Origin: Beroe ovata
Taxonomy: Eukaryota > Ctenophora > Nuda > Beroida > Beroidae
Assembly (NCBI GenBank): GCA_946803715.1
Contig: CAMPET010000030.1
Location: 156,249-214,787 of the forward strand
DNA: 58,539 nucleotides
Direction: 5' to 3'
The notes beneath the pieces were generated by a model, which was not told the DNA's origin, ran no database searches, and saw only the letters and a list, made by a program, of their open reading frames with translations. How positions within the stretch are numbered: the first letter of the stretch is position 1; the number at the start of each line of letters is the position of its first letter. Of the stretch, positions 45,023 through 58,100 are shown one piece after another. The position numbers and the translations under genes were made by a program.

Positions 45023-48000
45023 TCTGACAGAGACATCTTTTCCTTCATTGACTGTCAAATATGCAGCATATATCATGCAATAATGATGAAAATCCCCTCA
45101 GTTGGTCGCCATAGCAGGGAGAAACTGTAAGGTACAACATGGTGGTCAAAAATTCGTTGCCAAAAGTCTTAGTGGGCTATAATGGGCCATGCATTTCTTG
45201 TGAAGTGAATCAAGACTAAATTTATCCGCACCCCCTACTCGTCTGTTCACTAACAAGCGCAACAGGCAGTGCTATATCTGCAGCTTGCCTATCTATTGCA
45301 GCAAGTATCACTCTCTATATTGTCCTCTGAAGAGCTGTTAATAAATCTGACACATATTCTGATTCAAGAGCTAGAGGAACGAATCCTGATGCGTCTTAGA
45401 CCCTGAATACCATTACAAATTATAATTGAAAACCATAACATATGCTGTCAAAGTACTGTTAATCCATGGAACTTAAATAAACACTTCAGACTGAAACATA
45501 TTATGAAGTCTGGAATTTGATAGGTGATGGTCATTTGCAGATCAGACTATAAAAGTTCTATTTTAAGATGAATTAGGGCATTATAAAACAAAATATTTAC
45601 TGAGCACTAACTGGCATAAGGTCCGCGCATTCCTACAAACATAAAATATGAGCAAATCGTAAATTGAAAAGACTCTACTAGCGTGGTATTTGTAAATCGA
45701 GCGAAACCTCTCTATAAAAGAATGGAGGAATAATATTTCATAATGAGCAAAACTTGCAGGTGGTATAACAAAGCAGTATAATAAAGTTGTAAGTAACAGT
45801 AAGACAAACAACTGAATGAATGAGAACAAGTGTCAGAAATCAAATGACATCACACTTTTTCGACACGCGGTCCAAAGAAAATGAGAAAATCGAGAAACAG
45901 CTACTAGTAACGCAAAAACTACCTCGATACTGTACACCAGCTCCTCTATAATTTGTTGACGCTTGTATGATTTGCAATGAATACAATATACTGCATTGCC
46001 AGGATTCCTGCTTACTACACCCTCCTTCCACCATAATTGATCAATTGGGTACTAATAGTACCTCCACAGCCTAGGGTCATGGAACCTGAATCCACCTATA
46101 TACATAATGACAGCATGCTTGGTTGTGCTTGTTCAGTTGTTTCTCTAACTAGAAGTGTCTAGTACTGTTGCAATTTCTGTAATTGCCCCCCCTGGCCAGT
46201 TATACGACAGTCCTGTGACCTAGACACTATAATTGAAGCTAGATGTTACACTATCGATGGAAAAAACTGAAGGACAATGAAATGTCTTCGCGTGGCCGTG
46301 GGCATGAATCTCAGTTGTTTGTTTGCCTGTCTGTGTGAGGATGTGAAATCTGAATTCTTACGTTTTGACGTTTTGTCATGTTAACATATTATTCATTCAG
46401 TTCCCTATGCAGTACAACAAACTAAAAAGTGCAGCGCGGAGGCTATACATTTTGTAACAATACAACGCGCAATATGGCAACTGTTGAAATTCGCTGCACA
46501 TAAAAGTGCCTATTAATCTCTTTCCTAGTTTGCATACGTGATACAGCAATATTCACATCAAAATACCATTAAATGCCTACAATAACTTTTTGCGACTGCC
46601 AAGGAAATAGACATTGGTTTTCTCTGGCTTCATTCGGCTTAATTGGGATATGACACATTCTATTGGGGATTCCACGGCCTATAGGGCTCTCAGTAAATGC
46701 AGGAACTGAATTAATTGCTAAGGCAATCATATGTGTTGATAGGAGTTTAGGTTGGTCTAACAATCATTCGTAACAAAATGCTTAGCTGATTGATATTGAT
46801 AGTGAGTTCTCTATTCCCATCATGGCTGCTAATAAAGAGAGAGGACACACATGAGTGGTCGAATCGTAGGTAGGACCCCACCAGCAGCTTAATGTGCAGT
46901 AGTGTAAAACTGCATACCCAACTAGGGACGTGATCCTAGGGAGCAGGCGTGCCGGCCTGGGCTCAACATGAGTACATGATGAGTACAGGAGTGGGGAGCT
47001 TATACGTGTCCAGGTCTACAGGGGCTGAAATGATTAATTTATCAGCCGGGAATATTGTTTAAGCCAGATTGCCTGCTATGCTGTGATCGCTGGCGTAATT
47101 ATTATTATCATAATGAAGATTTATGTTGTTAGTGATGTGATAATGTTGATTGTTATGACTAATGCTGGTTGTTGAGATGTGCAGCTCCCCACCCACTCCC
47201 CATACCCGGGGGCATTTATGCCGCGGGTAGGTATCGTCGCGTTACTGCAGTTGATAAGCCAGCTATTATATGATAGAGGGGATGTCAATACGAGTGTGGG
47301 TGTTCAATGCCAGCGCGCGGCCCCATGAATACTACACAAAATGGGTGAGCAAACCTCTCCCCTCCCTCTCACTTGTACTATATAGATCAGTATTTTATTT
47401 ATATAATCGGGAGCATAAATTGCAGGACTTGGTAAAGGAGTAAGTTGATGATTAGCCCTGCAGCAGGAGTCATTAGTCAACTCCTCGTGGGTATTAGTGC
47501 CATTGTCCTGCTTATATTCCCACCTGCCATCACCCGCTACCCTTTCTAGTGTACCCGCGGCTTTGGGAGCAATTCCCTTCAATAAGGGGGAGGGGAGATG
47601 ATATACACACCCAGAACCATTGTACACATCCCTTCAACTACCTAGGTTGCTCACTGTAGTCACATGATGATCATTGGATCACATAACTATAGAATGATAC
47701 AGATGACGCATATTTGAGGATTGAACTGAAACTGTGACATACGACTGCTTAAATTGTACAACATGATGATGTGGATAATGGCTGCTGAACTGTAGACTCG
47801 CATAAGAATAAAGTTTACCATTCACAGATAATTTCAACTTTAGGTCATACCTTTGTGATGAGTGATAATGAAAGTAAGTTTGTAAGCTACCTAGTACGAA
47901 ATATACAAATTATTTTTTAAAGTGTCGTTCAATCCGGTGATCAGTGCAGGATGAAAGCTGTGTGGGAAGTTGCGAAAAGCTGTCTCAAAGTGCGCGCGCG

Positions 48001-49635
48001 CGGGCTGTAAATGTAATATATTCCTGCTGACAGTTGGTGAGCTTACTGCACACCCCAGCATACGTCCAGCACCCTCGTACCTGACTCAAACAGACCCGTG
48101 TTTTTCCCACTTCACGTGATGTAACAACTGCAATAATTGTTGCCCGAACTCCACTTACTTTAGTTCTCAACACATTCAAGCCTTTTCCTGGAAATTTTCA
48201 AGAAAAAGTGTAGCGAATGTTCTCATCAAGAACGCATGGGCCGCCCAAAATTCCTGTACATTCACTGAATCAATTAGAGACAATATAAAGCTGTTTCTTA
48301 ATCAAAGCAGAACTCGGAATTTTCCTCGTTTTCCAGGCAATTCAATAGGGTGTGTGAATTTGTAACAAGTGACATTCCGTAAGGCTAAACTCAAGCTACC
48401 CAAGTAAAAACTCCGTCGCTACCCAGTGGAACTAATTGTTTCTTCCCAGGTTTTTCATGTGACCTCCCTACCAGGTCATGTTTTGCTGTTGAAATGTCAT
48501 TTGGTGTTGCTATTGAGCAGTGTCGCCAGGCATGCACCAGGCATGCAGTGAAAATATGCTCCAAACTTACCAGTCGCGTGGTGTTTCGGACTTTCGATGA
48601 AGTTCCAATACATTTCACAATAGAACTGGCACGAAATTAGTTTAATAAGACGCTGCACTTTTTGTAGGGTTTCAGTATATGTGACGGGCGTTTTTATGAG
48701 GACTGATTATAGAGTCAGTTGGTCACAGTCTGTACTAGTCGCTGGGATATAGAGTTCATTTAGGGAAGAGAATTCTATAAAGTCCGCAGATCGTTCTTTT
48801 CGTGAGACAGATCCGCATATTAGCATATTAGCAAATCATTTTCTAAAGGTTGAGCTTTTAGGATCAGAGGTAACAGCTGAAAATTGTGTCTACCTTTCCA
48901 TATGAACCTGAAATTTGCAAAATTCGGGGAATTTGGTATTTTGTTGTACCAGGGCTAGATGACCTATAATTTCTTTCATTAATTATACTGTTTAGAAATA
49001 ATGAGATGTAGTAAGGCATCCTGCATTTACTCAAAATTCGACTGAATGCACAGACTGTTTTATTAATTGGGTGTATCACGCAAGTTCTAGGCGTAGATGA
49101 GAGATTATATCCGCAGATATGTGGTCTATGGGATGGATATTGGATAGTGGATATTGGTACGTTATCCATTCATAGGCCTTCTGAAGTGATAATCATCTTC
49201 TTTCTGAGATAGCAGCTCTGCTTTGCAGAGGTGCGCTCAACTGTGGCATCTGGAGGAGGTACGGATCACGTGTTTCTCATCCTAGTCACGTGCAGCTCCG
49301 ACAGGGCTGCCGGCCACTCTGCCCTTGTGCGACTCTGAAGCACCTCGGATCCATCCCCATATAAATAGTACAAACAGTATCCAGATAGAAAATATATAGT
49401 AGTATCATTTGGACTCTTATAATGTATAGTGTGTACCCGAAATTTCACAAGGGTTGAAAAAGTTGGAAAAATCAATTGGTTTCTGAAACTTCAAAAGCTG
49501 AGAGTGCGCATATTCTGAAGACAAATCTCGTCGGACATATATTTCATCCAGAAAAAAATTGTTCAAATATTCGAATAATCACTAATTTTCAGCAGTGACA
49601 ATATGGTAGCGACAATATGTTAGCGGGTCACTCAC
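45023..49635. other. Presumed long intron, no supported gene
   Basis: I see no exon I can defend. A coding-like minus-strand stretch at about 47400-47580 (segment GRWEYKQDNGTNTHEEL) lacks convincing splice sites on both sides. A short GC-rich stretch at 49290-49360 (segment RTRAEWPAALSELH) has weak splice sites. The rest is AT-rich. Confidence 0.4.
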
Positions 49636-49733
49636 CCGAACTTGTTGTAGAGTCTGGATGCGTTTCTAACCCTCTTTGCTTCTGATAAGTCCATTGCATG
49701 TCTCCTCTTGAACAGGGCTCCACCACTCAACAT
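49636..49733 (-). CDS. Candidate first coding exon of the Kv gene
   Basis: ATG 49733 opens MLSGGALFKRRHAMDLSEA, KRVRNASRLYNKF, and the donor CGG/GTGAGT leaves two bases, in phase with the exon at 40380 or at 32179. A short hydrophobic start followed by basic residues would suit an N-type inactivation peptide, but that is a guess. It could also belong to another gene, since nothing beyond phase links it across 9 kb. Confidence 0.4.
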
Positions 49734-52540
49734 GGTCTACAGTTATTGTCCTTGTTTGGTTGTTTGTGTCTATGTGTGTTTGTCTGCGTCTATGTATCTG
49801 CCTTGTCTGACGCCTGTACGTGTTGCTGTGAATCTGTATCTTGTTCTATACTAACTTCAGATAATGTAATAATCTGCTCTGTTTCAGCTGTCCGATGATT
49901 GACACTTTGACTCGATCCTTCTCTGATTTGAGATGCAACAGCAAAGGACAACCAGCAGATAATGATGGCAGATCCTGCAGCCTGAGGTAAATGCACACGT
50001 ATAGTGAATCACACGCTGTTAAAATGTCGGGAAGTCTATAGCTCTAGGGCAACAACGCTCTAAAATCCCATATTTTATCCCTCAATCTAACCTGACCTGA
50101 AGTGATTCACTGATTGAACGTCATGTAACCTCTTTCTAAAGGCGGTATAGGTGTATTTTCCTTTCCTATCGGTTGTAAAGTTATAATTGGCATATTTAGA
50201 GAGATGTTTAAACCTCGCTCGCTTGTGTACGCGCGCGCTTTTTGTGAAAGTCATGAGTATAATCGGGGAGTGCGCTTGCGTTCCGAAGCAAAGTTATGGG
50301 AAATTTGTTGAGTGAGACATGTTGCGGTGAGCTAGTTTTTAATCACAAGACACTAATATTACTGGAAAAGCAGGACTTTATAAGACCGATACCTCCCTAA
50401 CTCTATGATTGTTTGATGAATGGTCGCCCGAATCCGCGCTTGCAAAGTTTCAAATATTATTAGAACGCGATTACATAATATGGTAATATGGCAATATGCA
50501 CTGTTGATGGGAATGAAAATCGAATGCTGGTAAAATATAAACGATCAATCTGCAAAGGAACCGCGCTGCACGAATGTACACTGAGGCCGTTATTATTAAC
50601 CGGTAAAAACGCCTATCGATCATGACAAAGTGCACGTCTCTAGTCGAGTATTATCTTGGTCAGTAGGCACTCAATTATATAAACTAGGAAGTTCGTGTAA
50701 ATCATATCGTGAAAATAGTGTTCAGTACCCTATGCATCTCATATTCATGGAGGTTATACATTATCGCGATGAGCTTCTACACATCACCAATTGCACAATC
50801 CATGATACTCGAGCTGAATCCCTCATACATAGGGGAGCGCTTATACATCGGATGGATGCCGGCTCCCACAATATTGTCCTGACACACACCTCATTCGCAT
50901 CACGATGTTGACACGTCACGTCATGATTCCTGATATGACGTGCTAGTGTCAACGTATTTGATGGCCACCATCTTATGTCGAAGTTCTGCCTGTGGTGTCA
51001 ACAATTTGTGACGAATGTGCCCCCATTCGTCACACACGTGCAGCTGGTGTCAGTTGTCACTGTCAGAACGGTTTTGGTGTCAAAAAGTTGTGGCGAATTG
51101 CAGTAACCAGTTCGTCACAAGAGTCTGTGCTGACGCATTACAACGCCACTGGTAGTTTTACAGTAGTAGACACCAGTCGTTATGTTGGGATATGGGCGGG
51201 AATTAGCTGGCAGCTAGGTATCGGACGAGTACAAAGCAAGGAGATGCAGGGGAGTGGCAACGATAAGGAAGTTCCGCGGGATCCTGCATTATTGATGGTA
51301 CAATTTGATGATTATAAACATCTTGCAATACACTATTACAAACTGTAACTATCTAACTATCACTATAAGAGCCTTCCTCGTCCTCTGGTAGGAGATATAG
51401 GAGATAGGCTTTCTGGTCGTTATGGTATGGTCCGAGGTATAGCCCGAGGTCTTAGAAAAAGAATACGTTATGACAGATTTCCCCAACCTTGCCCAATATT
51501 ACCTCTACTGCGACTTGCACTTATATCACGATAGAACAGAAATGCGAAGTATGTGGTTGAACTATGTATCGTGAAGGGAGAGCCATGTCATACATGAAAT
51601 AGAGACTACATATATCATGACTATCAATTATAGTGAACAAATGACGGGAAATTGTAGACACAGAAATCACAGAGTTAGACGATCTGGGGTTAACTAAACT
51701 GGTTAGATTGAAAGACACTATCTGAATAAAGTCGGCTGAGGATTCTTTGGGTTCATAGTCATTCATTGGGTAATTATCATGCCCAACGAAAATGAAATTG
51801 AAACCTTGATGTAGAGTAGAGTAAGGACTAAGGATGTTATGTGATGAGTTTATGACGCATCTTTCCAAACACAAGTACTTTCATTATAGATTATTTCCGA
51901 TGGTTGCTCCAGGATCGGAAGGTATAGCTCTAGCTGATAATGTAACGCTAGACAGATTACTTTGTGCATCATGTTGTAAGATGGTGTCAACTTAGCTTGG
52001 TAATGGTGTCAACTTAATATAAGCTGGGTAATGGTGACAACTAATTATAAGCTTGGTAATACCACGAAATGGTAAACTAACTTGCAATGAATTAATCATT
52101 CGGTCCTGCTTTGTCGATACGCCATATAACTGACCCTGTACAAGGAATGTGCAAATTACAGGCGACATGGTTCACGCATCATATGAATAGGACCCCGCTA
52201 TCAGTTCAATATGACAATTGACCCGCATGCATGAGTATTCATTGCAGTGCTGCAAGCAATACATTATTGCGATGGAGAATAATACAATACATGGGTTCCA
52301 TATTGAAGATGTAGGTATTTTCATGCACAATCATGCCCCTGCCAAATATACCTCCCTCTCTTTCTCTCTTTGTTCCCCCTCTCTCACTATTCCTCTCTAG
52401 TAAACAGGCAACTGGGAGCACCAGGTTCAATGTTGGGCAATGATAGTGGAGAGTCTCCATTGGAGACCACTGCCACGGTCAAGTGAATAATTGTTGCTAG
52501 CACGATTCAATCTCCAACTTATCCTCATACGGTGTGCATA
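49734..52540. other. Stretch without a recognised gene
   Basis: A minus-strand frame at 49790-49982 starts after a TTACCTCAG acceptor and contains SAIIICWLSFAVASQI, but its stop and weak donor leave it unsupported. At 51970-52060, three copies of a TGGTGTCAACTTA / AAGCTTGGTAA unit lie in tandem. Nothing else is recognised. Confidence 0.4.
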
Positions 52541-52627
52541 CGGTGTAGCTCAGTCGCAGGATGCAGTTTTCGAGAGATCCCAGACCGCTATTGCAATTAT
52601 CAACAGGGTTTATATCGATCGACAAGG
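52541..52627 (+). repeat. Divergent tRNA-like repeat of the 6385/54026 family
   Basis: It opens CGGTGTAGCTCAGTCGCAGG, which looks like a tRNA A box, then CCAGACCGCT and ends TATCGATCGACAAGG, the shared family end. This suggests the family is a tRNA-derived SINE whose other copies have lost or diverged in the head. Confidence 0.45.
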
Positions 52628-53635
52628 AGACCAATAATTGGCTAGGCTGCCCATCTTGGCGGGAGATCACCTACCCAACCCCCCACGCCCCCTGAACATT
52701 GCAGAATACGTCCTCCGATCCCCAATCGGTAGAGCACACAACAGGGGAAACTTGGTAATAACTATCCGTATGTAATGCTATGATAATAATGGTCGGTGAC
52801 AAATGTGTGTTGCCACAGCATCTCACACAGGCTGTTACCGTGGCAATGATCGTGGTGACTGATTGATCGGTATACAAACTGTTAATATACATGGGTTGGC
52901 CTCAGCCAGTCGTTATACAATAATTATTGTAGCATTCATCTGTGGCATTTTGTAACACACTGTATGCCTACATCATATCCGAAGACGGTAGTATTGGTGC
53001 TATTCTGGTGAATGGATATTCCACGGAGGAATTTCCACCTTATTCATTATGTTATTAATATTGTGTTAGGTGGTGACTTACCCGCTGCAACGAAAAGTTG
53101 CTTCGATATCATATTCACCGAAGCCACATCTGAGAGCGTAGTCTGTGAAATATGATTCTGCAAGTGCAATTTTATTCGTACTAATACTATGAGTACTAAT
53201 ACTAATAGGCACTTAAAAGTAGAGCTACTGCTAGAGCTTTTTTATCCGTGTGTTACTCATAGTCATACTGTTAAAATGTTTTACGTACACGATTCGGATT
53301 ATGGATTAGTTTTTTGATTTTCCTTCAGAGGCCGCGGTACAGTCGCCAATGATTGATACGATTACGAAGTCTGAAAGTAGACACATGCCAACGAAAGACT
53401 GGACCGCAACGCTACTGCATCTTCAATTCACCTTGAAGTTCAAATTGAATGTTGAATTGATCGCCTAGTAGTCGTTGTGTAGGACTAGGCGATCGACTAT
53501 GGACTGTGGACTGTGGACACGGCCACGGACATAGGGGTTGGATTATATATATGAATATCTTTCATCATGATATTGATAAAATTCAATCAATTTCATTTTC
53601 AAGTTCAAATTCAGTCTCACTCTCAAGGATTCTCC

Positions 53636-53715
53636 TTGTCAGATTTTATCTGACCAGGTCACCTCTCTTTCTCGCTCGCGCGCGAGAAAAGTCAGATAAA
53701 ATCTGATTCTGACAA
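53636..53715. mobile_element. Foldback MITE with TTGTCAGAT ends, copy 1
   Basis: TTGTCAGATTTTATCTGACC at the left pairs with the complement at the right, around a CTCGCGCGCGAG core. No target duplication was found for this copy. Confidence 0.7.
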
Positions 53716-53835
53716 CTCGGACTCCTTCATCCTTGCCTGATGCTAGGCCCTCAAGGCCTCAACCCGGGCCAATCGTGGACAGGTAATCCCCCCTACACTC
53801 CCCGGGTAAGTGGAATAGTGCAGTGGACCACTGGT

Positions 53836-53876
53836 TGTCAGATTTTACTTTTAGTAAAATCTGATAATTTTACTTG
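53836..53876. repeat. Short palindrome of the same TTGTCAGAT family
   Basis: TGTCAGATTTTACTTTTAG followed by TAAAATCTGATA forms a palindrome that shares the family's end sequence, then TTTTACTTGACC. Probably a deleted copy. Confidence 0.55.
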
Positions 53877-54025
53877 ACCTCTACTTTTCTGTTTTCCATT
53901 ATCGCGCGCGGCCTGCATCAGCGCAACCGTCTGACATATGCATAGTACGCTCTTGTAGTTGTAACGCCAGTTTGCAGCTAATTTCCTCAGCTCGATAGTC
54001 GATCTAATCATGAGTCGTTAATTGT

Positions 54026-54154
54026 TGTCTGGCGATGCTAGACCGCTGATGCAAGCCGCGAAGCGGCTTGCGTCTGAGAATAAGTCTGAGAATAAGTTTG
54101 AGCCGCGCGCGCGCAAAACGAAATTCTCGACAGGGGCTATCATCGATCGACAAG
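54026..54154 (+). repeat. Dispersed repeat with GC-rich hairpin, copy 2
   Basis: Near-identical to 6385-6498, with an extra AAGTCTGAGAAT duplication inside and a longer CGCGCGCG run. It has the same end, ATCGATCGACAAG. Confidence 0.8.
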
Positions 54155-54171
54155 TTAATTGTAGCTACATG

Positions 54172-54272
54172 TTGTCAGATTTTATCTGACCTCAGTTTCT
54201 CGCGCGCGGCGCGCGCGCCTTCATCGATGAAGGCGCGCTCGCGCGAGAAACAGGTCAGGTAACATCTGACAA
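54172..54272. mobile_element. Foldback MITE with TTGTCAGAT ends and 9-bp target duplication
   Basis: Ends TTGTCAGAT...ATCTGACAA, long inverted arms through TTTCTCGCGCG, and a small CATCGATG loop. AGCTACATG occurs directly on both sides (54163-54171 and 54273-54281). A 9-bp duplication suits Mutator-like elements. Confidence 0.8.
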
Positions 54273-54474
54273 AGCTACATGTTTATTGTTTAAGCAAACC
54301 GGAGCGGACCCTAGGGGTTCCCAGCTCCCGACCCCGTTGGCGCCGCGCAATGATCAAGATTCGTCTGGGTTAAATCCAGCCACTGTGACTGAGGGTTCAA
54401 GGCCAAGGTAGAAAGTAATCAACTGCATTGCATTCCTACAAAAAGGTCTCAAAATTGACGGCTATACGGAGCGC

Positions 54475-54548
54475 TTGTCAAATATAATTACCTGACCAGT
54501 TTCTTGCGCGCGGCGCGCGCGTGAAACAGGTAAGGTAACATCTGACAA
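54475..54548. mobile_element. Foldback MITE of the same family with 9-bp target duplication
   Basis: Ends TTGTCA...TGACAA with GC-rich arms. ACGGAGCGC is present on both sides (54466-54474 and 54549-54557), an exact 9-bp duplication. The left arm has a small change near its tip. Confidence 0.8.
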
Positions 54549-54866
54549 ACGGAGCGCGCAACACTTGTGGAATATTTGGGTTAGGTAGCGCGACACAAAG
54601 CAGTAAAAAATATATAACACCATGCGTCCATGCAATATATTGCTACAATCATTGTGATAATGTGATATTGTTACTTCTGTTGTAAAAGTGGTTATTTAAT
54701 TTTTTCCTGTAATTTATTCTCTTTTCATACAATGAATGTATTGCTGCAATGTTACACAGTGTGACTTGTGATCATGAACACAATGTTCCCAATCCTCAAC
54801 TAATATTAAATTCATAAACAAACGAATGATCAAATTCCATATGAATGATCATATCCTCTTTACATT

Positions 54867-55158
54867 GGCTCGTGCTATTCTGCCTCGTTTGAATCCGCGC
54901 ACGACCGTACTTGCGACGCGCCTGCCAGCTTTTATGCTAACCTAACCCTAACCCTAACCTAACCCTTACCTAACCCTAACCTAACCCTAACCATAGTACC
55001 CAAACCCTAACCCTAACCCTAACCCTAACCCTAACCCTGACCCTAACCCTAACCCTAACCGTTAAGGTTAGGGTTAAAGTTAGGTTAGCATAAAAGCTGG
55101 CAGGCGCGTCGCAAGTACGGTCGTGCGCGGATTCAAACGAGGCAGAATAGCAGCTGGG
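54867..55158. mobile_element. MITE with 73-bp class inverted ends and a telomere-like centre
   Basis: From 54874 and back from 55151, more than 70 bp are exact inverted repeats (outer end GCTATTCTGCCTCG, inner end CAGCTTTTATGCTAACCTAAC). The centre is CCCTAA repeat with variants. CTTTACATT lies on both sides (54858-54866 and 55159-55167), a 9-bp target duplication with the seven outermost bases of each end poorly matched. This indicates transposition of a Mutator-like non-autonomous element. Confidence 0.8.
54938..55061. repeat. Interstitial telomere-like (CCCTAA)n array
   Basis: About 15 mostly perfect CCCTAA units with CCTAA and CCCTGA variants, in an array that starts in the left inverted repeat of the MITE and ends with a switch to the complementary TTAGGG orientation. 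The animal telomere repeat, but here inside a mobile element. Confidence 0.9.
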
Positions 55159-55167
55159 CTTTACATT

Positions 55168-58100
55168 ATTGAGACTTGTGTGCCTTAATAATACCATATA
55201 TTGTCATAATATTGTAGTAAACGGCACTGGATTATCAGTTTTCAAATTCCTTCATTTTTAAATTCATTCATATTCTCTTTCTTGTAAAACTAGATATTTT
55301 CACATCGGCTATTTTTCAAAATTTGCCCAAAATCAATTGATATCCCAGTTTAAATTTTTGCTGATCATTTAATATCTTTACTTTGAACCGGGACTATTGA
55401 AAAGTAAATTCACAGCTGAAATTTTAACAAATTTGCTTTTACAATAACGAATGCCTCGCAAAAATAAAGGGGTATTCAGTACCCAGATTTGCCTATTTGA
55501 TAGTTGAATCCTTGAGTTTCTCTTGATTGATGAAATATGACAATATCTCAGGTCAATGATTTGCAGTCAATGGATTATATAAAAGCCTCTTCCATACGTG
55601 AGTTCTGCACAAACAATTCTTTATACCTTTATATATTCGATTTCATGTACCCAGGTTTATCATTCTATAACTTGTAAATAATGACAAATATATAAGGAAA
55701 TTCTAGCTGTAGGAAGGCAGATTATAGTTAGACAGATAACTCAACTTCAGCTAGATTTTCCTGACAAATTTATCATTGTCTACAGTACTTGTTATAGAAT
55801 GATAAACCTGAGTGGCTATCATTCTACAAAAGCACAGATATCATTTTTTGATAATAGAGTATCAACTTGTGTTTTACCAAGAGCATGTCTGAATACTATG
55901 TTCTAGATGGAAATATAATTCCTTTTTTATCAGGAGGTGAACACTAAACTTGAATCACTGAACATCTTCCTTATTTGGCAGCTGGAGTATTACTAGAGGC
56001 ATCTTGCTAGATGGCAACATGGTGCTTAAGAATTAATCTAGTCAATTAAAAATGAATTTTACAGCACATATGTACATCATATACATTATACACCACCCAT
56101 ATGGAAGGTCATTCCACTATCTGAATAAATTCTCACAAGCACCTTAAACAGAGCATTCGATTTCTATGCAACTTCTATGTTAATTGTTGTAGTGCAATTT
56201 GAATATAGTAACATATTCTAGAGTTTATATTCCTAACGTTTTCAATAAAACTGAGCTCTGTTAATGAGATTATGGGGGTCACATAATCAACACTTCCTCA
56301 TAGAATGTTGATTCATCTTTACCGTTACATGACAAAGCATATCCAAACTAGTCACAGTGTCTGAATCTCTTGTGAGAATTAAACAAACCACTCCTACAAT
56401 TATTCAAATGAACTAAAATTAGAAACACATCACAAGTAGTCTGCACAGTATAGCTCATCAGCAGAATCATCACGTTTCGTTGCTTGGCTTTTATTCTCCC
56501 AGTTAAGTAAACATGAACTGGGTGAACTGCAGGGGTTTTCTCTCACAGATGATGAGGTAGGTGGCTGAAGTATTTTGTCTACCGGTGTGGTCCTGATTTA
56601 GTGAAGCACCATTTTTGAGACAGATGTAATAGGTATGGGTACTCTTGCTGATAATAACTCAATTCCGAGTACAGTCATGAACACCATCTTTAGATCATGG
56701 GGATGGTGCATATTGTGTGCGAAAGTGATGCCTATTTTCACTTATTCCTCCACAATTCCTATTATAGGTGGGTCCCTCATTCATGGTGACCTGATAACAA
56801 ATATAAATTATGATAATATGTTCTTTTATAAAAGGAACGCAATCGTAACGGTATTAAATATGAATATTAATATATTCCTGGTCACATGGTATGAACATAT
56901 AACATTCTAACATAACATATAGGGCTGATTGGCCACATGCCAGTCAGAATCTGTATATCTGCACTGCAGGTAATAATAGCTGTATAGTCATAGTGTATAC
57001 CCATATTTCTTTGTGGTTTCTAGAGAAAAAATATGTACGTGTTATGCGGACAACACTGAATTCCAGGAAGCTGAGCTATAGATTTCCTTTGTTCATCTCC
57101 CAGTAGTCATCCATCATGTGCCACTGCTTCAATCTTTAGCCCTCAATCCCCATTATCAATGTCGGAATAGTATTATTCTCGGTAGCATGATGTACAACCA
57201 GTATAATCGGTGACTGACGTAGTATTTTCAGCAAAACTCGGGTTTTCAACTCATGATAGGCTGAAAGTTCTACCGAGCGTGATTACTTATCGTACTAATT
57301 GTAGCGCTGTGATGGAGATAGTGCTCAGTCAGCAGCTCTTACTTCTTCTATTTATAGTTCTCAAATTCATTAGCTGAGGGTGTGGGCTTTGACGTAGTAG
57401 ATATATTTGAGTTTATTATTGAGTTATGGTCAGCTATTGATCGTCATGTTGACCTTTCCGTGTATGTGTGTACAATTACACATCATAAATCAATAAGTAC
57501 ACACAAGCACACATAATCCATGGTCCTTGTAGAATGAAACACAGAGCTGTGATAGGCTATGATCGTGTGTGTGGCCTATAATAATCGATATATACGATGG
57601 CCTATACACGTTATGTGAATGTATATACTGGAAAAGATCTGGCAGTAATAGTACGAGTTGTATTGGCCATCTGGTGGCTGTGATGGCTAATTATGGACTA
57701 GGGAAGTCCCTGAAATGGTACATCGGGACGAGTATTAATCATAAACTCCTCAAAAGAGAGTGGCCGCATCATGGTTGCTGGGGTTTAGTTTTCAATGGGC
57801 TACATCTCACACAGGGTATGTAGACATATAATACTGAATACATCCCCACTATGCCACTTCAATACCTGTGTTGAACTGGGTGACAGCACTTGACTACCCC
57901 AAATTTCATCCTCGATTTTGAAACGGTATGTTTTACCTTATAAGGTTGCTAAGAGCTCATAGTTAAACTTGTAAAGTTTATGATGTTGTCCAGTGATTGG
58001 ATGTCACTAATGCTCCAAATGACGTCACAGTTACTCTGGTTGATTTAGCACCGAATTTGGCGATATATTCAACAAAACGGTGGTTTCTCGGACCGGATGT

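Noticed and set aside
49790-49996. Possible exon with a membrane-like segment upstream of the candidate Kv first exon
   Set aside because: The acceptor is good but the only phase-fitting donor is weak and a transmembrane segment at a Kv N-terminus would be odd.
50992-51348. 118-codon plus-strand frame
   Set aside because: No family motif, no splice context, and it contains repeated CGTCACA-type words; the ISWQLGIG segment resembled a known beta-rich domain too weakly to call.
54976-55197. Minus-strand frame of alternating Arg-Val
   Set aside because: It is translation of the telomere-like repeat inside a MITE.
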